DNA from: an uncultured Acidimicrobiaceae bacterium
Lineage (GTDB): Bacteria > Actinomycetota > Acidimicrobiia > Acidimicrobiales > UBA8592
Assembly (NCBI GenBank): GCA_913031515.1
Contig: CAJWET010000053.1
Span: 1 to 9,403, forward strand
Direction: 5' to 3'
DNA: 9,403 nucleotides
Shown one piece after another: positions 1-6,607 of the stretch. The position numbers were made by a program, and so were the translations under genes. The stretch's first letter is position 1; each line of letters begins with the position of its first letter. Under the pieces are notes generated by a model, which did not search any database, was not told where the DNA came from, and was given only the letters and a program-made list of their open reading frames with translations.

Positions 1-79
1 TTAAGCTATCTCACTCTTCCAAATTTTAGGTCAAATTGTTCGAGAAATTATACATGATTGCTCCAAAACATTTTTAAGA

Positions 80-208
80 TCAAGGCTGGCGAAGAATCCT
101 GAACCCTTTAAGAATGGACCTACCGGCTATGCGGCCTTCCCGTATAGCTTCCAATATTGTTCTAGGGGCCGAAGCGCCACCAACGATGCTGAGAATCTCG
201 CTCAAGAA
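80..208 (-). pseudogene. C-terminal remnant of an FAD-dependent (old-yellow-enzyme/dienoyl-CoA-reductase-like) oxidoreductase
   Basis: Read on the minus strand, the frame between a TAG at 211-209 and a TGA at 82-80 encodes about 42 residues. They include GGASAPRTILEAIREGR followed by an AGRSI segment. This resembles the end of two-domain NADH:flavin oxidoreductases (2,4-dienoyl-CoA reductase and trimethylamine dehydrogenase type), where a Gly-Asp-x-x-x-Pro-Arg motif closes over FAD and leads into an Ala-Ile-x-x-Gly helix. Here the usual Asp is Gly. No start codon with a ribosome binding site is visible, and the rest of the roughly 650-residue protein is absent; the next gene's stop (223-221) lies just upstream. 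I read it as the 3' stump of a deleted gene. Homology rests on motif recognition by eye, so a chance open stretch is still possible. Confidence 0.5.
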
Positions 209-220
209 CTAACGGGATTC

Positions 221-1060
221 TCAGTGAAATTCGCTTGTTAGTGCTTCTGTGAGTAGTTCAACTTGCTTCATATTTATTGGGGGTTGGAAATATAGGATTG
301 ACTGGTGAATACCTAATTGGTTTTGGTGGTGCACTTCTGAGATAACCGAGGATGCTTGTGTCTCTTCTTCAATAAAGACATGCGTAGAGACCTTGATATC
401 TTCTATGTCGGTTCCAGCTGTTTCACAATGTTGCTTTAAGACATCATACTTTTGCTTGAACATCTGATCTTCACATATTGGGAGATTCCAATGTGACGCG
501 TACCTAGCGACACTCCGTAAGGTTCTTTTTTCTCCGGTTCCGCCAATACAGATAGGAAGGGGTTGTTGGGGGCCCTTCGGTTCATTTCTTGCATCTTTGA
601 GTGTGAAATATTCACCAGTAAAAGACGTTTTTTCTTGGGTGAGAAGAGAGGTGACGATGGTAAGCGCTTCGTCGAAGCGATCGAACCGTTCCTTCAATGA
701 GCCTAGCTCGATGCCATACGCTCCGGATTCCAATTCGTTCCAACCTGCTCCTAATCCCAGTTCAAAACGTGCTTCGCTGACGATATCCAATGCGGACGCC
801 ATGTTTGCCAATACTGCAGGATGGCGGTAATGGACCCCGTTGACCATACAACCAATTCTGATACGGCTTGTGGCCTGCGCGATACCTGTCAGAGTTACCC
901 ATGCTTCTAGACAGGGCCCATTCGTATCACTATTAATTGGGTAGAAATGGTCAAAATTCCAGAACTGGTAAAACACTTCTGCTTCATCCGCTACTTCAGC
1001 TACTTGCAGGAGTGTCTTCCATTCAACGTGGTGTGGAGCTACTTTTATCCCGATTTCCAT
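221..1060 (-). CDS. LLM-class F420-dependent oxidoreductase, Rv1855c-like family
   Basis: This is a luciferase-like TIM-barrel oxidoreductase of 279 residues, the usual length for the single-domain family. Such enzymes move hydride between F420H2 (or FMNH2) and an organic substrate in the cytoplasm. The N-terminus MEIGIKVAPH forms the first barrel strand. Family hallmarks are RIRIGCMVNG (about 66-75), the block RFELGLGAGWNELE (98-111), the active-site-side YGI with RFDRFDEAL following, FTGEYFTLKDA (147-157), and PICIGGTGEKRTLRSVARYA (169-188). The frame can be extended four codons to a TTG at 1072. I chose the ATG at 1060 because GGAAA lies about 5 bases upstream and family members begin at this strand. 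It is transcribed divergently from the NTF2-like gene across about 120 bp. The substrate is unknown; F420 rather than FMN is inferred from the subfamily resemblance. Confidence 0.88.
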   Translation of the reverse strand: MEIGIKVAPHHVEWKTLLQVAEVADEAEVFYQFWNFDHFYPINSDTNGPCLEAWVTLTGIAQATSRIRIGCMVNGVHYRHPAVLANMASALDIVSEARFELGLGAGWNELESGAYGIELGSLKERFDRFDEALTIVTSLLTQEKTSFTGEYFTLKDARNEPKGPQQPLPICIGGTGEKRTLRSVARYASHWNLPICEDQMFKQKYDVLKQHCETAGTDIEDIKVSTHVFIEEETQASSVISEVHHQNQLGIHQSILYFQPPINMKQVELLTEALTSEFH

Positions 1061-1078
1061 ATTTGTTTCCAAGATTGT

Positions 1079-1088
1079 CCTATATAGG
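1079..1088. promoter_or_regulatory. Perfect 10-bp palindrome CCTATATAGG in divergent intergenic region
   Basis: CCTATATAGG is its own reverse complement and sits 18 bp upstream of the oxidoreductase ATG at 1060. Its TATATA core could act as a -10 box for a short-leader transcript on the minus strand, or the palindrome could bind a dimeric regulator. No good -35 box is found at the right distance, so the role is uncertain. Confidence 0.25.
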
Positions 1089-1132
1089 GCGCACTACCCT
1101 CCAAGTGTTTCCTAATAGTAGGCCACTTCACC

Positions 1133-1163
1133 TTGGAAGAAAATATTGCTATAGGGTTAATAT
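1133..1163 (+). promoter_or_regulatory. Weak candidate promoter for the NTF2-like gene
   Basis: TTGGAA (1133-1138) and TAATAT (1158-1163) are separated by 19 bp and lie about 20 bp upstream of the ATG at 1182. They resemble -35 and -10 elements with long spacing. The region is AT-rich and divergent, so a promoter is expected here, but these exact boxes are a guess. Confidence 0.22.
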
Positions 1164-1181
1164 TTAGAAAGCGATAAACCT

Positions 1182-1652
1182 ATGACAAAGAAATCAGACT
1201 CCAAAACTGGATTGATCAAAGATGTATATAAAAAATGGCATCACGTCTTGAATGGGGAATTAGAAATTGACGAAATTCTCCATCCAGACTGTATTTTCTG
1301 GTCTCCGGTCCTCTTCCACCCTCAAAAAGGGCGTGAATTAACCAAGATGTATCTTTCCGCTGCTTCTCTTGTCTTTCCCGGCGATGAGCCGAAAGAAAGT
1401 GAGAATGGCGGAAAGGAAGAAACCGAATCGAGTTCTTTCCGCTACACGAAACGAGTCCTCGATGGTTCCCATGCGGTACTTGAATTTGAGACTTCCATTG
1501 ATGGATTACATGTAAATGGAGTGGACATCATTACTTGTGACGACACCGGACTGATTGTGGAATTTAAGGTAATGCTTAGGCCAAGGCAAGCCTTAGAGAA
1601 GGTAAGCGAGCAGATGATGAGCATGATTGAATCTCTCGACCATACTCCTTGA
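1182..1652 (+). CDS. NTF2-like / SnoaL-like domain protein
   Basis: This 156-residue cytoplasmic protein has the pattern of the NTF2-like alpha+beta cone fold. An N-terminal helix (LIKDVYKKWHHVL, 11-23) leads to the LHPDCIFWSPVLFHP segment (33-47), then a helix around GRELTKMYLSAA. The C-terminal strands include RVLDGSHAVLEFE (91-103), GVDIITCDDTGLI (113-125) and the terminal FKVMLRPRQAL (128-138), a typical family ending. The fold is used by polyketide cyclases, ketosteroid isomerase, limonene-epoxide hydrolase and many uncharacterised proteins, so no reaction is assigned. An acidic, Gly/Glu-rich insertion at about 67-85 interrupts the fold. The ATG has only a weak upstream purine run. It is convergent with the SDR gene that follows, with 29 bp between the stops. 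Confidence 0.82.
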   Translation: MTKKSDSKTGLIKDVYKKWHHVLNGELEIDEILHPDCIFWSPVLFHPQKGRELTKMYLSAASLVFPGDEPKESENGGKEETESSSFRYTKRVLDGSHAVLEFETSIDGLHVNGVDIITCDDTGLIVEFKVMLRPRQALEKVSEQMMSMIESLDHTP

Positions 1653-1681
1653 TAGCTTAGCGATTTCTACTTTCCCTAGTA

Positions 1682-2458
1682 TTAGAAATTGACGCCTTTG
1701 GTGTACCCGCCATCCACGACAATATTTGCGCCGTTTATCCAACTTGAACGAGAAGAAGCTATAAAAGCGACGACATCGGCGAGTTCATCTCCTGTGCCCA
1801 TTCGCTTTTGAGGATGCATCGCCACGTCTCTTTCATAAATCTCTGGCATTCGGGATCTAATATCATCCCACCGGTGACCTTCAACAAAAATAGGTCCGGG
1901 TGAAATAGAATTCGCTCTAATACCATCGGTTCCCCATGTCTGGGCAAGGTTAGAGATCATACGAATCGCTGCAGCTTTCGTGGCACCATAGCTAGGAGTG
2001 ATCGGAACATCATGGTGTTCTATCGCCGTAATCGTGGCAATCTGCACAATAGAAGCTGAATTTGACTCGAGAAGAAAGGGTTTAGCTGTTTCATAGAATG
2101 TCGCGTTTCCTAAAATGTCAACATTTATACTTTTCATCCATGGTTCTAGACCCTCCCCAAACTTTAAATTCTGTCCACTAGCACTTGCGTTACCTATACA
2201 AATATCAATTCCGTTAAGTTGAGACCCTGACTCTTCTGTCCACTGTTTGACGGCAACAGGGTCTGAAAAGTCGCAGATACTCCCAATTGCATGCCCCATT
2301 GTGTTGTATTCCTCAAGTGCTGCAGCTAAATCATCTTCCCTTCTGCAACATATTGCTACCACCGCGCCTTCCTCTAGAAGGCGTTTAGCAATGAAGTAAC
2401 CGAGCCCTTTATGCCCTGCGGAAATCAGGGCTTTCTTTCCATCGAGTTGAAGGTCCAT
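1682..2458 (-). CDS. SDR family NADP-type oxidoreductase with Thr in place of catalytic Ser
   Basis: This is a classical short-chain dehydrogenase/reductase of 258 residues, with a Rossmann fold, probably acting on a hydroxyl or carbonyl group. The dinucleotide motif is SAGHKGLG (13-20), a variant of TGxxxGxG. Two arginines (39-40) at the end of strand 2 predict NADP(H) rather than NAD(H). N90 stands in the NAG-equivalent GNAS. N112, Y157 and K161 are the Asn, Tyr and Lys of the tetrad. The position 13 residues before Tyr, normally Ser, is T144. The C-terminus INGANIVVDGGYT is typical of the family. The start ATG abuts an AGGAG (no spacer), and an in-frame TAG lies six bases upstream, so no earlier start is possible. 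It is divergent from the second SDR across 40 bp. Substrate unknown. Confidence 0.92.
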   Translation of the reverse strand: MDLQLDGKKALISAGHKGLGYFIAKRLLEEGAVVAICCRREDDLAAALEEYNTMGHAIGSICDFSDPVAVKQWTEESGSQLNGIDICIGNASASGQNLKFGEGLEPWMKSINVDILGNATFYETAKPFLLESNSASIVQIATITAIEHHDVPITPSYGATKAAAIRMISNLAQTWGTDGIRANSISPGPIFVEGHRWDDIRSRMPEIYERDVAMHPQKRMGTGDELADVVAFIASSRSSWINGANIVVDGGYTKGVNF

Positions 2459-2498
2459 CTCCTAACTATTACATAAAAAAGGAAATCTGACATACGAT

Positions 2499-3287
2499 AT
2501 GGAGATGCCCGAATTACCTGACCTTGGGGAAACGAATTTTTCCGGAATGGTATCGATCGTAACTGGCGGAGGCTCCGGAATAGGCGCATCACTCGCGAAA
2601 CGCCTCACCGAATTGGGTTCACGTGTCACCATTGTTGACATTGATGAGGAAAGTGGGCGTCATGTCGCTAATGGCATAGGGTGCGATTACGTCAATTTCG
2701 ATGTTGCCGATCTAGCGGCATGGGAACAATCGGTTGCTAGCGTAACGGACCGATTCGGCTCACTTGATCTTCTGTGTTTGAATGCTGGGATAGGAAGCCG
2801 CCCACGTGGTCATACGGTTACCGATGACCCGGTTCCATGGATTCTCGATACCTATAGAAACGTGATTGCAGTGAATATTGACGGAGTTATCTTAGGAACA
2901 ATGACGGCTCTTCCCGTTATGGAAAAACAGGGTTCCGGAAGTATTTTAGTAACGGCATCGGTTGCCGGTATCCGGACACAACCTCCTGACCCGATCTACT
3001 CCTTATCTAAATCAGCGGTGATTAGCTTTGTCAGAAGTATCGCTCCCGCACTAGAAGATAGGGGAGTACGCATCAACGCGTTGTGTCCCGGAAGCGTCGA
3101 TACCCCCATACAACCAGAAGACCGGAGACGAGAGGGGAGACCAATGAGTCCGCCGGAAGATATAGCGGAAGCAATGGCGAAGATACTCGCGTCAGATGAT
3201 ACTGGTGGTATATGGATCGCTTCCAGTTCAGATTATCCCGTGTGGCGGTACGAGTTTGCATCGGCAATAGACGGCCCTCCCGATTAA
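2499..3287 (+). CDS. SDR family NAD-type oxidoreductase
   Basis: This is a second classical SDR, 262 residues, in a different subgroup from its divergent neighbour. It carries TGGGSGIG (22-29). VDIDEE with D47 and D49 after strand 2 favours NAD(H). NAG is at 95-97, and the complete Asn-Ser-Tyr-Lys tetrad is N126, S154, Y167 and K171. PGSVDTP (197-203) follows strand 6. The C-terminus lacks the common VDGG strand and instead ends with a region rich in Trp and Tyr (about 239-253), which may shape a distinct substrate pocket. The ATG at 2499 is preceded by AAGGAAA about 15 bases upstream, a somewhat distant ribosome binding site; the second ATG, two codons later, is an alternative. It probably forms a transcription unit with the cupin gene, which starts 16 bp after its stop. 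Substrate unknown. Confidence 0.92.
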   Translation: MEMPELPDLGETNFSGMVSIVTGGGSGIGASLAKRLTELGSRVTIVDIDEESGRHVANGIGCDYVNFDVADLAAWEQSVASVTDRFGSLDLLCLNAGIGSRPRGHTVTDDPVPWILDTYRNVIAVNIDGVILGTMTALPVMEKQGSGSILVTASVAGIRTQPPDPIYSLSKSAVISFVRSIAPALEDRGVRINALCPGSVDTPIQPEDRRREGRPMSPPEDIAEAMAKILASDDTGGIWIASSSDYPVWRYEFASAIDGPPD

Positions 3288-3303
3288 ATGGCATACTCGA
3301 ACT

Positions 3304-3675
3304 ATGGCACCACAAATTCATATAGAAAAAAAATTTCATAATAGTCTCGAAGATGTTCTACAAGACGTTATTGAGACTGGATTCTGGCCCTCTACCTACG
3401 TTTCCGACCCTACGCCGCCTCCTGGATACCATTGGCACAACATTGAAGTACACGGATACTGCATGAAAGGAAGCACATGGATAGGATGTGGTGAAACTGG
3501 AGAGAAACTTGCGATAGAACCTGGCGACAAACTCATTATTCCTCCTGGTGCTTTACACATCGAAGGGGAATCAGACGGACCAGTTACCTATGTGGTTACT
3601 CTCCCAGACACCCGATCGCATGTTGAGGCCTTTCAACTTCTCCCACCAGATCACCCCGATCGCCCATTGGACTAA
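3304..3675 (+). CDS. Small single-domain cupin protein
   Basis: This 123-residue protein carries both cupin motifs. Motif 1 is the stretch from G41 with H43, H45 and E48, ending at G56. Motif 2 is GDKLIIPPGALH (74-85), with P80, G82 and H85. Three histidines and one glutamate form a complete 3-His/1-Glu metal site, so it probably binds a divalent metal in the cytoplasm. Cupins of this size include isomerases, dioxygenases, lyases and non-enzymatic binding proteins; the sequence does not choose among them. An extra His (H50) lies near the site. There is no clear Shine-Dalgarno sequence before the ATG, so translation may be coupled to the SDR gene upstream. An ATG fused to the SDR stop (TAAATG, 3285-3290) is in another frame and soon stops. 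It is convergent with the transporter gene, 6 bp between stops. Confidence 0.87.
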   Translation: MAPQIHIEKKFHNSLEDVLQDVIETGFWPSTYVSDPTPPPGYHWHNIEVHGYCMKGSTWIGCGETGEKLAIEPGDKLIIPPGALHIEGESDGPVTYVVTLPDTRSHVEAFQLLPPDHPDRPLD

Positions 3676-3681
3676 TTTCTC

Positions 3682-4593
3682 TCAGCCGGGTTGACCCGTC
3701 TCTTCATCGGCGGGTTTGAAGTAAGAATTAATTCCCAATGTGATAATCACTATTGCCATTCCTACCCCTTGGAAAACCGTGACGGATTGTGACAATATCC
3801 AATAGGCAAGGAGCGTAGACACTACGGGGACGATGAGTTGGAAGACAGCAATCAGATTTAAAGGGGCTTTCCCCTGCGAATAGTTCAGGAGTAGATGCCC
3901 GACCCCTGGGATAAGTGCGACCAGAAGAATTCTCCCAAGGTCGGCATTACTTTGGGCGATAATTCCCGCTTGAGTTGAAAGCACCATGGGAATTAGGACA
4001 ATACCCCCCCATGCAAAAACTCCTGCCATGAATTCAACTAGCGGCACAGTGAGGAGAGTTTTTTTCGCTGAAATAAAATAGCCGGCAGAAATATTGACTG
4101 CTACCACAGCAAGAAGGTCTCCCTTGATGTCTCCTGTTCCGCTGCTGCTTCCCGACGCTACGATCAGCATTGCCCCACTGATCGCGATCATGGAAACAAA
4201 GATGTGCCTCAGGGTAAGTCTTTCTCGGAAAATAACGTAGGCAGCGATAGTAAGTGGGATTGGAAGAAGAATGGTTATCAGAGTTGCATTTAGAATGCTG
4301 GTTATCTTGGCTGCCCAGAAAAATAGTCCCATACTGCTGCCAAAACAGATTCCTGCTGGAGCTGTAGAAACAAAACGATCGAATGAAAGATCTTTTCGTA
4401 TCAAGACGACAGTAGCTAGCACTGCGAAAGCTATCCAACACCTCCAAAAGGCCATTGCAAGCCCATGGATGTTCGAATCAGCTACTATCACCGGCGATAT
4501 GGAGGTCAGCATGTAGCCAAATGCGCATGCAATAAGTCCAGATCTATATAAACCTTTATCCGAACTCTGTTGAGCTTGCGATATTTCTGACAA
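3682..4593 (-). CDS. DMT superfamily transporter with two EamA domains
   Basis: This is an inner-membrane protein of 303 residues with about ten hydrophobic segments arranged as two EamA repeats. The first spans about 17-147 and ends with the conserved IFRERLTLRHIFVSMIAISG stretch. The second spans about 158-291, with the AVFQLIVPVVSTLLAYWIL signature. Family members (RhaT, YdcZ and RarD relatives and amino-acid or metabolite exporters) move small metabolites across the membrane, often outward. The start is TTG at 4593, the first possible one after an in-frame TGA just upstream, with GAGGG three bases before it. The gene lies 69 bp downstream of the Baeyer-Villiger monooxygenase on the same strand, so co-transcription is likely. 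This suggests export or uptake of a substrate or product of that enzyme. The cargo cannot be read from sequence. Confidence 0.9.
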   Translation of the reverse strand: MSEISQAQQSSDKGLYRSGLIACAFGYMLTSISPVIVADSNIHGLAMAFWRCWIAFAVLATVVLIRKDLSFDRFVSTAPAGICFGSSMGLFFWAAKITSILNATLITILLPIPLTIAAYVIFRERLTLRHIFVSMIAISGAMLIVASGSSSGTGDIKGDLLAVVAVNISAGYFISAKKTLLTVPLVEFMAGVFAWGGIVLIPMVLSTQAGIIAQSNADLGRILLVALIPGVGHLLLNYSQGKAPLNLIAVFQLIVPVVSTLLAYWILSQSVTVFQGVGMAIVIITLGINSYFKPADEETGQPG

Positions 4594-4662
4594 GAACCCT
4601 CATTCCTTGGTCAGTGTTTTATGAGAGAATGTGTTTTGTAGAGGGCTTCTCCCCTACGGTAT

Positions 4663-6492
4663 CTACTCTGCGTGTTTCGTGTTCAGAGATGGCGGTGAAA
4701 ATTCCAGCCCTTCGAAGTTTCCGTTGGTGGTCCAATCCCGCAAGTAGTCAAAGAACGCTACCGGACCTTCAGGAAAGCGTGCAGTGCTGAAAAGGTCACG
4801 ATCCGAGGCTGGGGATCCTTCATTGTTGTAATATCCGGGAGTGCAATTTCCGAGGAAACCACGGTCCTGTACTTCGAGTCTATTTACCCATTCGTGTTCT
4901 GCTTCGGCGGTAGGTTCAAGGGTTTCTGACCCTTTGGCGATACAGCTTCCAACCATTGCTGCTATCGCCGATGCGGATTCGGTGAAATTATGGGTCACGT
5001 TCGCTACGAGGCTTCCTCCTTGGGCAAGGCCAAGGATAAAAAGGTTCGGAAATCCATGTATGTTAATTCCGTGGAGGCTTTTCATTCCGCCTTCCCAATG
5101 TTCATTCAAGCTCTTTCCATTTTTTCCATAGGTTTCGTAGTGTGCGTTATGGACAATGTGGACTTCAAATCCAGAAGCGAGGATGATGCAGTCTAGTTCA
5201 TAGTGTTCGCCGTTCGCCCATACTCCGGTTTCATCAATTTGTTGGACGCCTTTGCCATCAGTATCGATCAGGTGGGTATTGGGGTTGTTGAACGATTGGA
5301 GGTATTCGTCGTGGAAACATGGCCGTTTACAAAGTTGACGGTACCAAGGCTTGAGAGCTTCGGCTGTTGTTTGGTTGCTAATGATCGAGTCCACTCGGCC
5401 CCGTATCTCATTCATTTTCTCATCATCTGACTCTGCAAAGGCCTCTAGCCAAACATCCGGCAATTCAGATCCGGGATTATCTTGGAGCCTTTGGACGATA
5501 CGGTCCCTAATCCGGATCGCTATATCGGTCCAACCGTCTTTGACAAGATCAGCATCAGCAAAGCCTCCCCCTTGTAACGTGGCGAAATTAATGAGCCACT
5601 CTCGTTGCCAACCGGAGTCAAGCTCTGCGAAATCGTCGTCGGTTAGAGGCCGGTTGTTTCGGATATCTATTGATGAGGGTGTTCTTTGGAAGACATAGAG
5701 GTCCCCTGCGCTAGCAGCAAGGTGGGGGATGCACTGGACCGCTGTCGCTCCGGTACCGATGATGCCGACCCGTTTATCGGAGAGACCTTTGAGGGGTTTT
5801 CCTGTTCTGTCTCCGCCGGTGTAGTCATAGTCCCATCGTGCTGTGTGGAACATATGGCCTTTGAAGTCTTCGATGCCTGAAATACCTGGGAGTTTAGGGT
5901 GATGCATGGGTCCGGTTCCCATAGCAACGAACTGTGCTGTTATTTCATCTCCTCTATTGGTTTTTATGATCCAACGATTCAGGTCTTCATTCCAACTAAG
6001 GTCTTCGACCTTGGTTGAGAATAAGGCGTTGTCGTACAAACCAAAGGTTGTTGCGATCCGTTGCGCATGGGCGTGGATTTCATACCCTTGGACATATTTT
6101 TCTGATGGGTAATAATTCGTTTCTTCAAGAAGTGGGAGGTAGACCATTGCGGCGGTATCACACATCGCTCCCGGATACCGGTTCCAATACCAGACGCCTC
6201 CAACATCACCTCCGCTTTCGATCAGGATCAGGTCATCGATTCCCGCTTCTTTGAGTCGAGCTCCAGCAGATAATCCGGCGAATCCGCCTCCGATGATCGC
6301 GACAGTTACTTCGTCCGTGAAGGGTTCGCGCTGGTCAAGGTTGGAGTAGGGGTCTTCACGAAGGTGGGCGAATCTTCCAATTGGTTCAAGGTACTGGTCG
6401 TGGCCGTCAGGGAGTAGGCGTTTTTCTCGTTCTATTCGGTACCGCTCCCGAAGTTCATCCGATTCAATGTTCACGCTCTCGGTTGTCGCCAT
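4663..6492 (-). CDS. Type I Baeyer-Villiger monooxygenase, flavin-dependent (cyclopentadecanone-monooxygenase-like)
   Basis: This 609-residue flavoprotein should insert one oxygen atom next to a ketone, giving an ester or lactone, using FAD, NADPH and O2. An N-terminal extension of about 60 residues (with RYRIEREKRLLPDG) precedes the FAD Rossmann motif GGGFAG (68-73). The BVMO-specific GGVWYWNRYPGAMCD (98-112) and the type I fingerprint FKGHMFHTARWD (210-221) are both complete. GTGATA (246-251) is the NADPH Rossmann motif. The KRPCFHDEYLQSFN segment (389-402) supplies R390, the likely counterpart of the active-site Arg that stabilises the peroxyflavin. ASGF (439-442) is the late FAD-domain motif. 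The extension and the KRPCFHDEY form resemble the large-ring cyclopentadecanone-type group rather than cyclohexanone monooxygenase. GGTGG lies a few bases before the ATG. The substrate may be a cyclic or bulky ketone; this is inference. Confidence 0.93.
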   Translation of the reverse strand: MATTESVNIESDELRERYRIEREKRLLPDGHDQYLEPIGRFAHLREDPYSNLDQREPFTDEVTVAIIGGGFAGLSAGARLKEAGIDDLILIESGGDVGGVWYWNRYPGAMCDTAAMVYLPLLEETNYYPSEKYVQGYEIHAHAQRIATTFGLYDNALFSTKVEDLSWNEDLNRWIIKTNRGDEITAQFVAMGTGPMHHPKLPGISGIEDFKGHMFHTARWDYDYTGGDRTGKPLKGLSDKRVGIIGTGATAVQCIPHLAASAGDLYVFQRTPSSIDIRNNRPLTDDDFAELDSGWQREWLINFATLQGGGFADADLVKDGWTDIAIRIRDRIVQRLQDNPGSELPDVWLEAFAESDDEKMNEIRGRVDSIISNQTTAEALKPWYRQLCKRPCFHDEYLQSFNNPNTHLIDTDGKGVQQIDETGVWANGEHYELDCIILASGFEVHIVHNAHYETYGKNGKSLNEHWEGGMKSLHGINIHGFPNLFILGLAQGGSLVANVTHNFTESASAIAAMVGSCIAKGSETLEPTAEAEHEWVNRLEVQDRGFLGNCTPGYYNNEGSPASDRDLFSTARFPEGPVAFFDYLRDWTTNGNFEGLEFSPPSLNTKHAE

Positions 6493-6554
6493 TACCCCAC
6501 CTATCGTTTCCCATATCTTATGGCCGAAAAATCAAATATGCTGCCTAGAGACTA

Positions 6555-6579
6555 GTGATTGGTATCTGACGAAAATCAC
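6555..6579. promoter_or_regulatory. Inverted repeat GTGATT-N13-AATCAC between divergent genes
   Basis: Six-base arms GTGATT (6555-6560) and AATCAC (6574-6579) form a perfect inverted repeat. It lies in the 115-bp region between the BVMO start and the TIM-barrel gene. Arms 19 bp apart centre to centre, nearly two helical turns, would suit a dimeric repressor controlling both directions. No regulator gene is in the window, and a repeat of this length can arise by chance. Confidence 0.25.
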
Positions 6580-6593
6580 AGTTCCTTTGGTGG

Positions 6594-6599
6594 TATAGC
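6594..6599 (+). promoter_or_regulatory. Possible -10 element for a leaderless TIM-barrel transcript
   Basis: TATAGC ends 8 bases before the ATG at 6608, which would put the transcription start at or next to the start codon. There is no adequate Shine-Dalgarno sequence in front of this ATG, which fits leaderless translation. No convincing -35 box accompanies it. Confidence 0.22.
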
Positions 6600-6607
6600 A
6601 TACGGGT

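Noticed and set aside
1..79. Search for a coding tail at the left edge of the window
   Set aside because: The frames I read are closed by frequent stops and show no recognisable protein motif.
1067..1138. TTCCAAG and CTTGGAA inverted arms across the oxidoreductase/NTF2-like divergent region
   Set aside because: Seven-base arms 58 bp apart in a short AT-rich region are likely chance, and no other sign of an operator accompanies them.
3288..3341. ATG fused to the SDR stop codon (TAAATG) as an alternative cupin start
   Set aside because: It is out of frame with the cupin, has no ribosome binding site, and stops after about 17 codons.
3304..3675. Cupin as a DMSP lyase (DddQ/DddW/DddL type)
   Set aside because: The second motif lacks the conserved Tyr and spacing of those lyases, and motif 1 differs; only a generic metal cupin is supported.
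4623..4660. Imperfect GTAGAGGG / CCCCTAC hairpin between the BVMO and transporter genes
   Set aside because: The stem is short with a bulge and lacks a T-run on either strand, so it is not a convincing terminator and does not argue against co-transcription.
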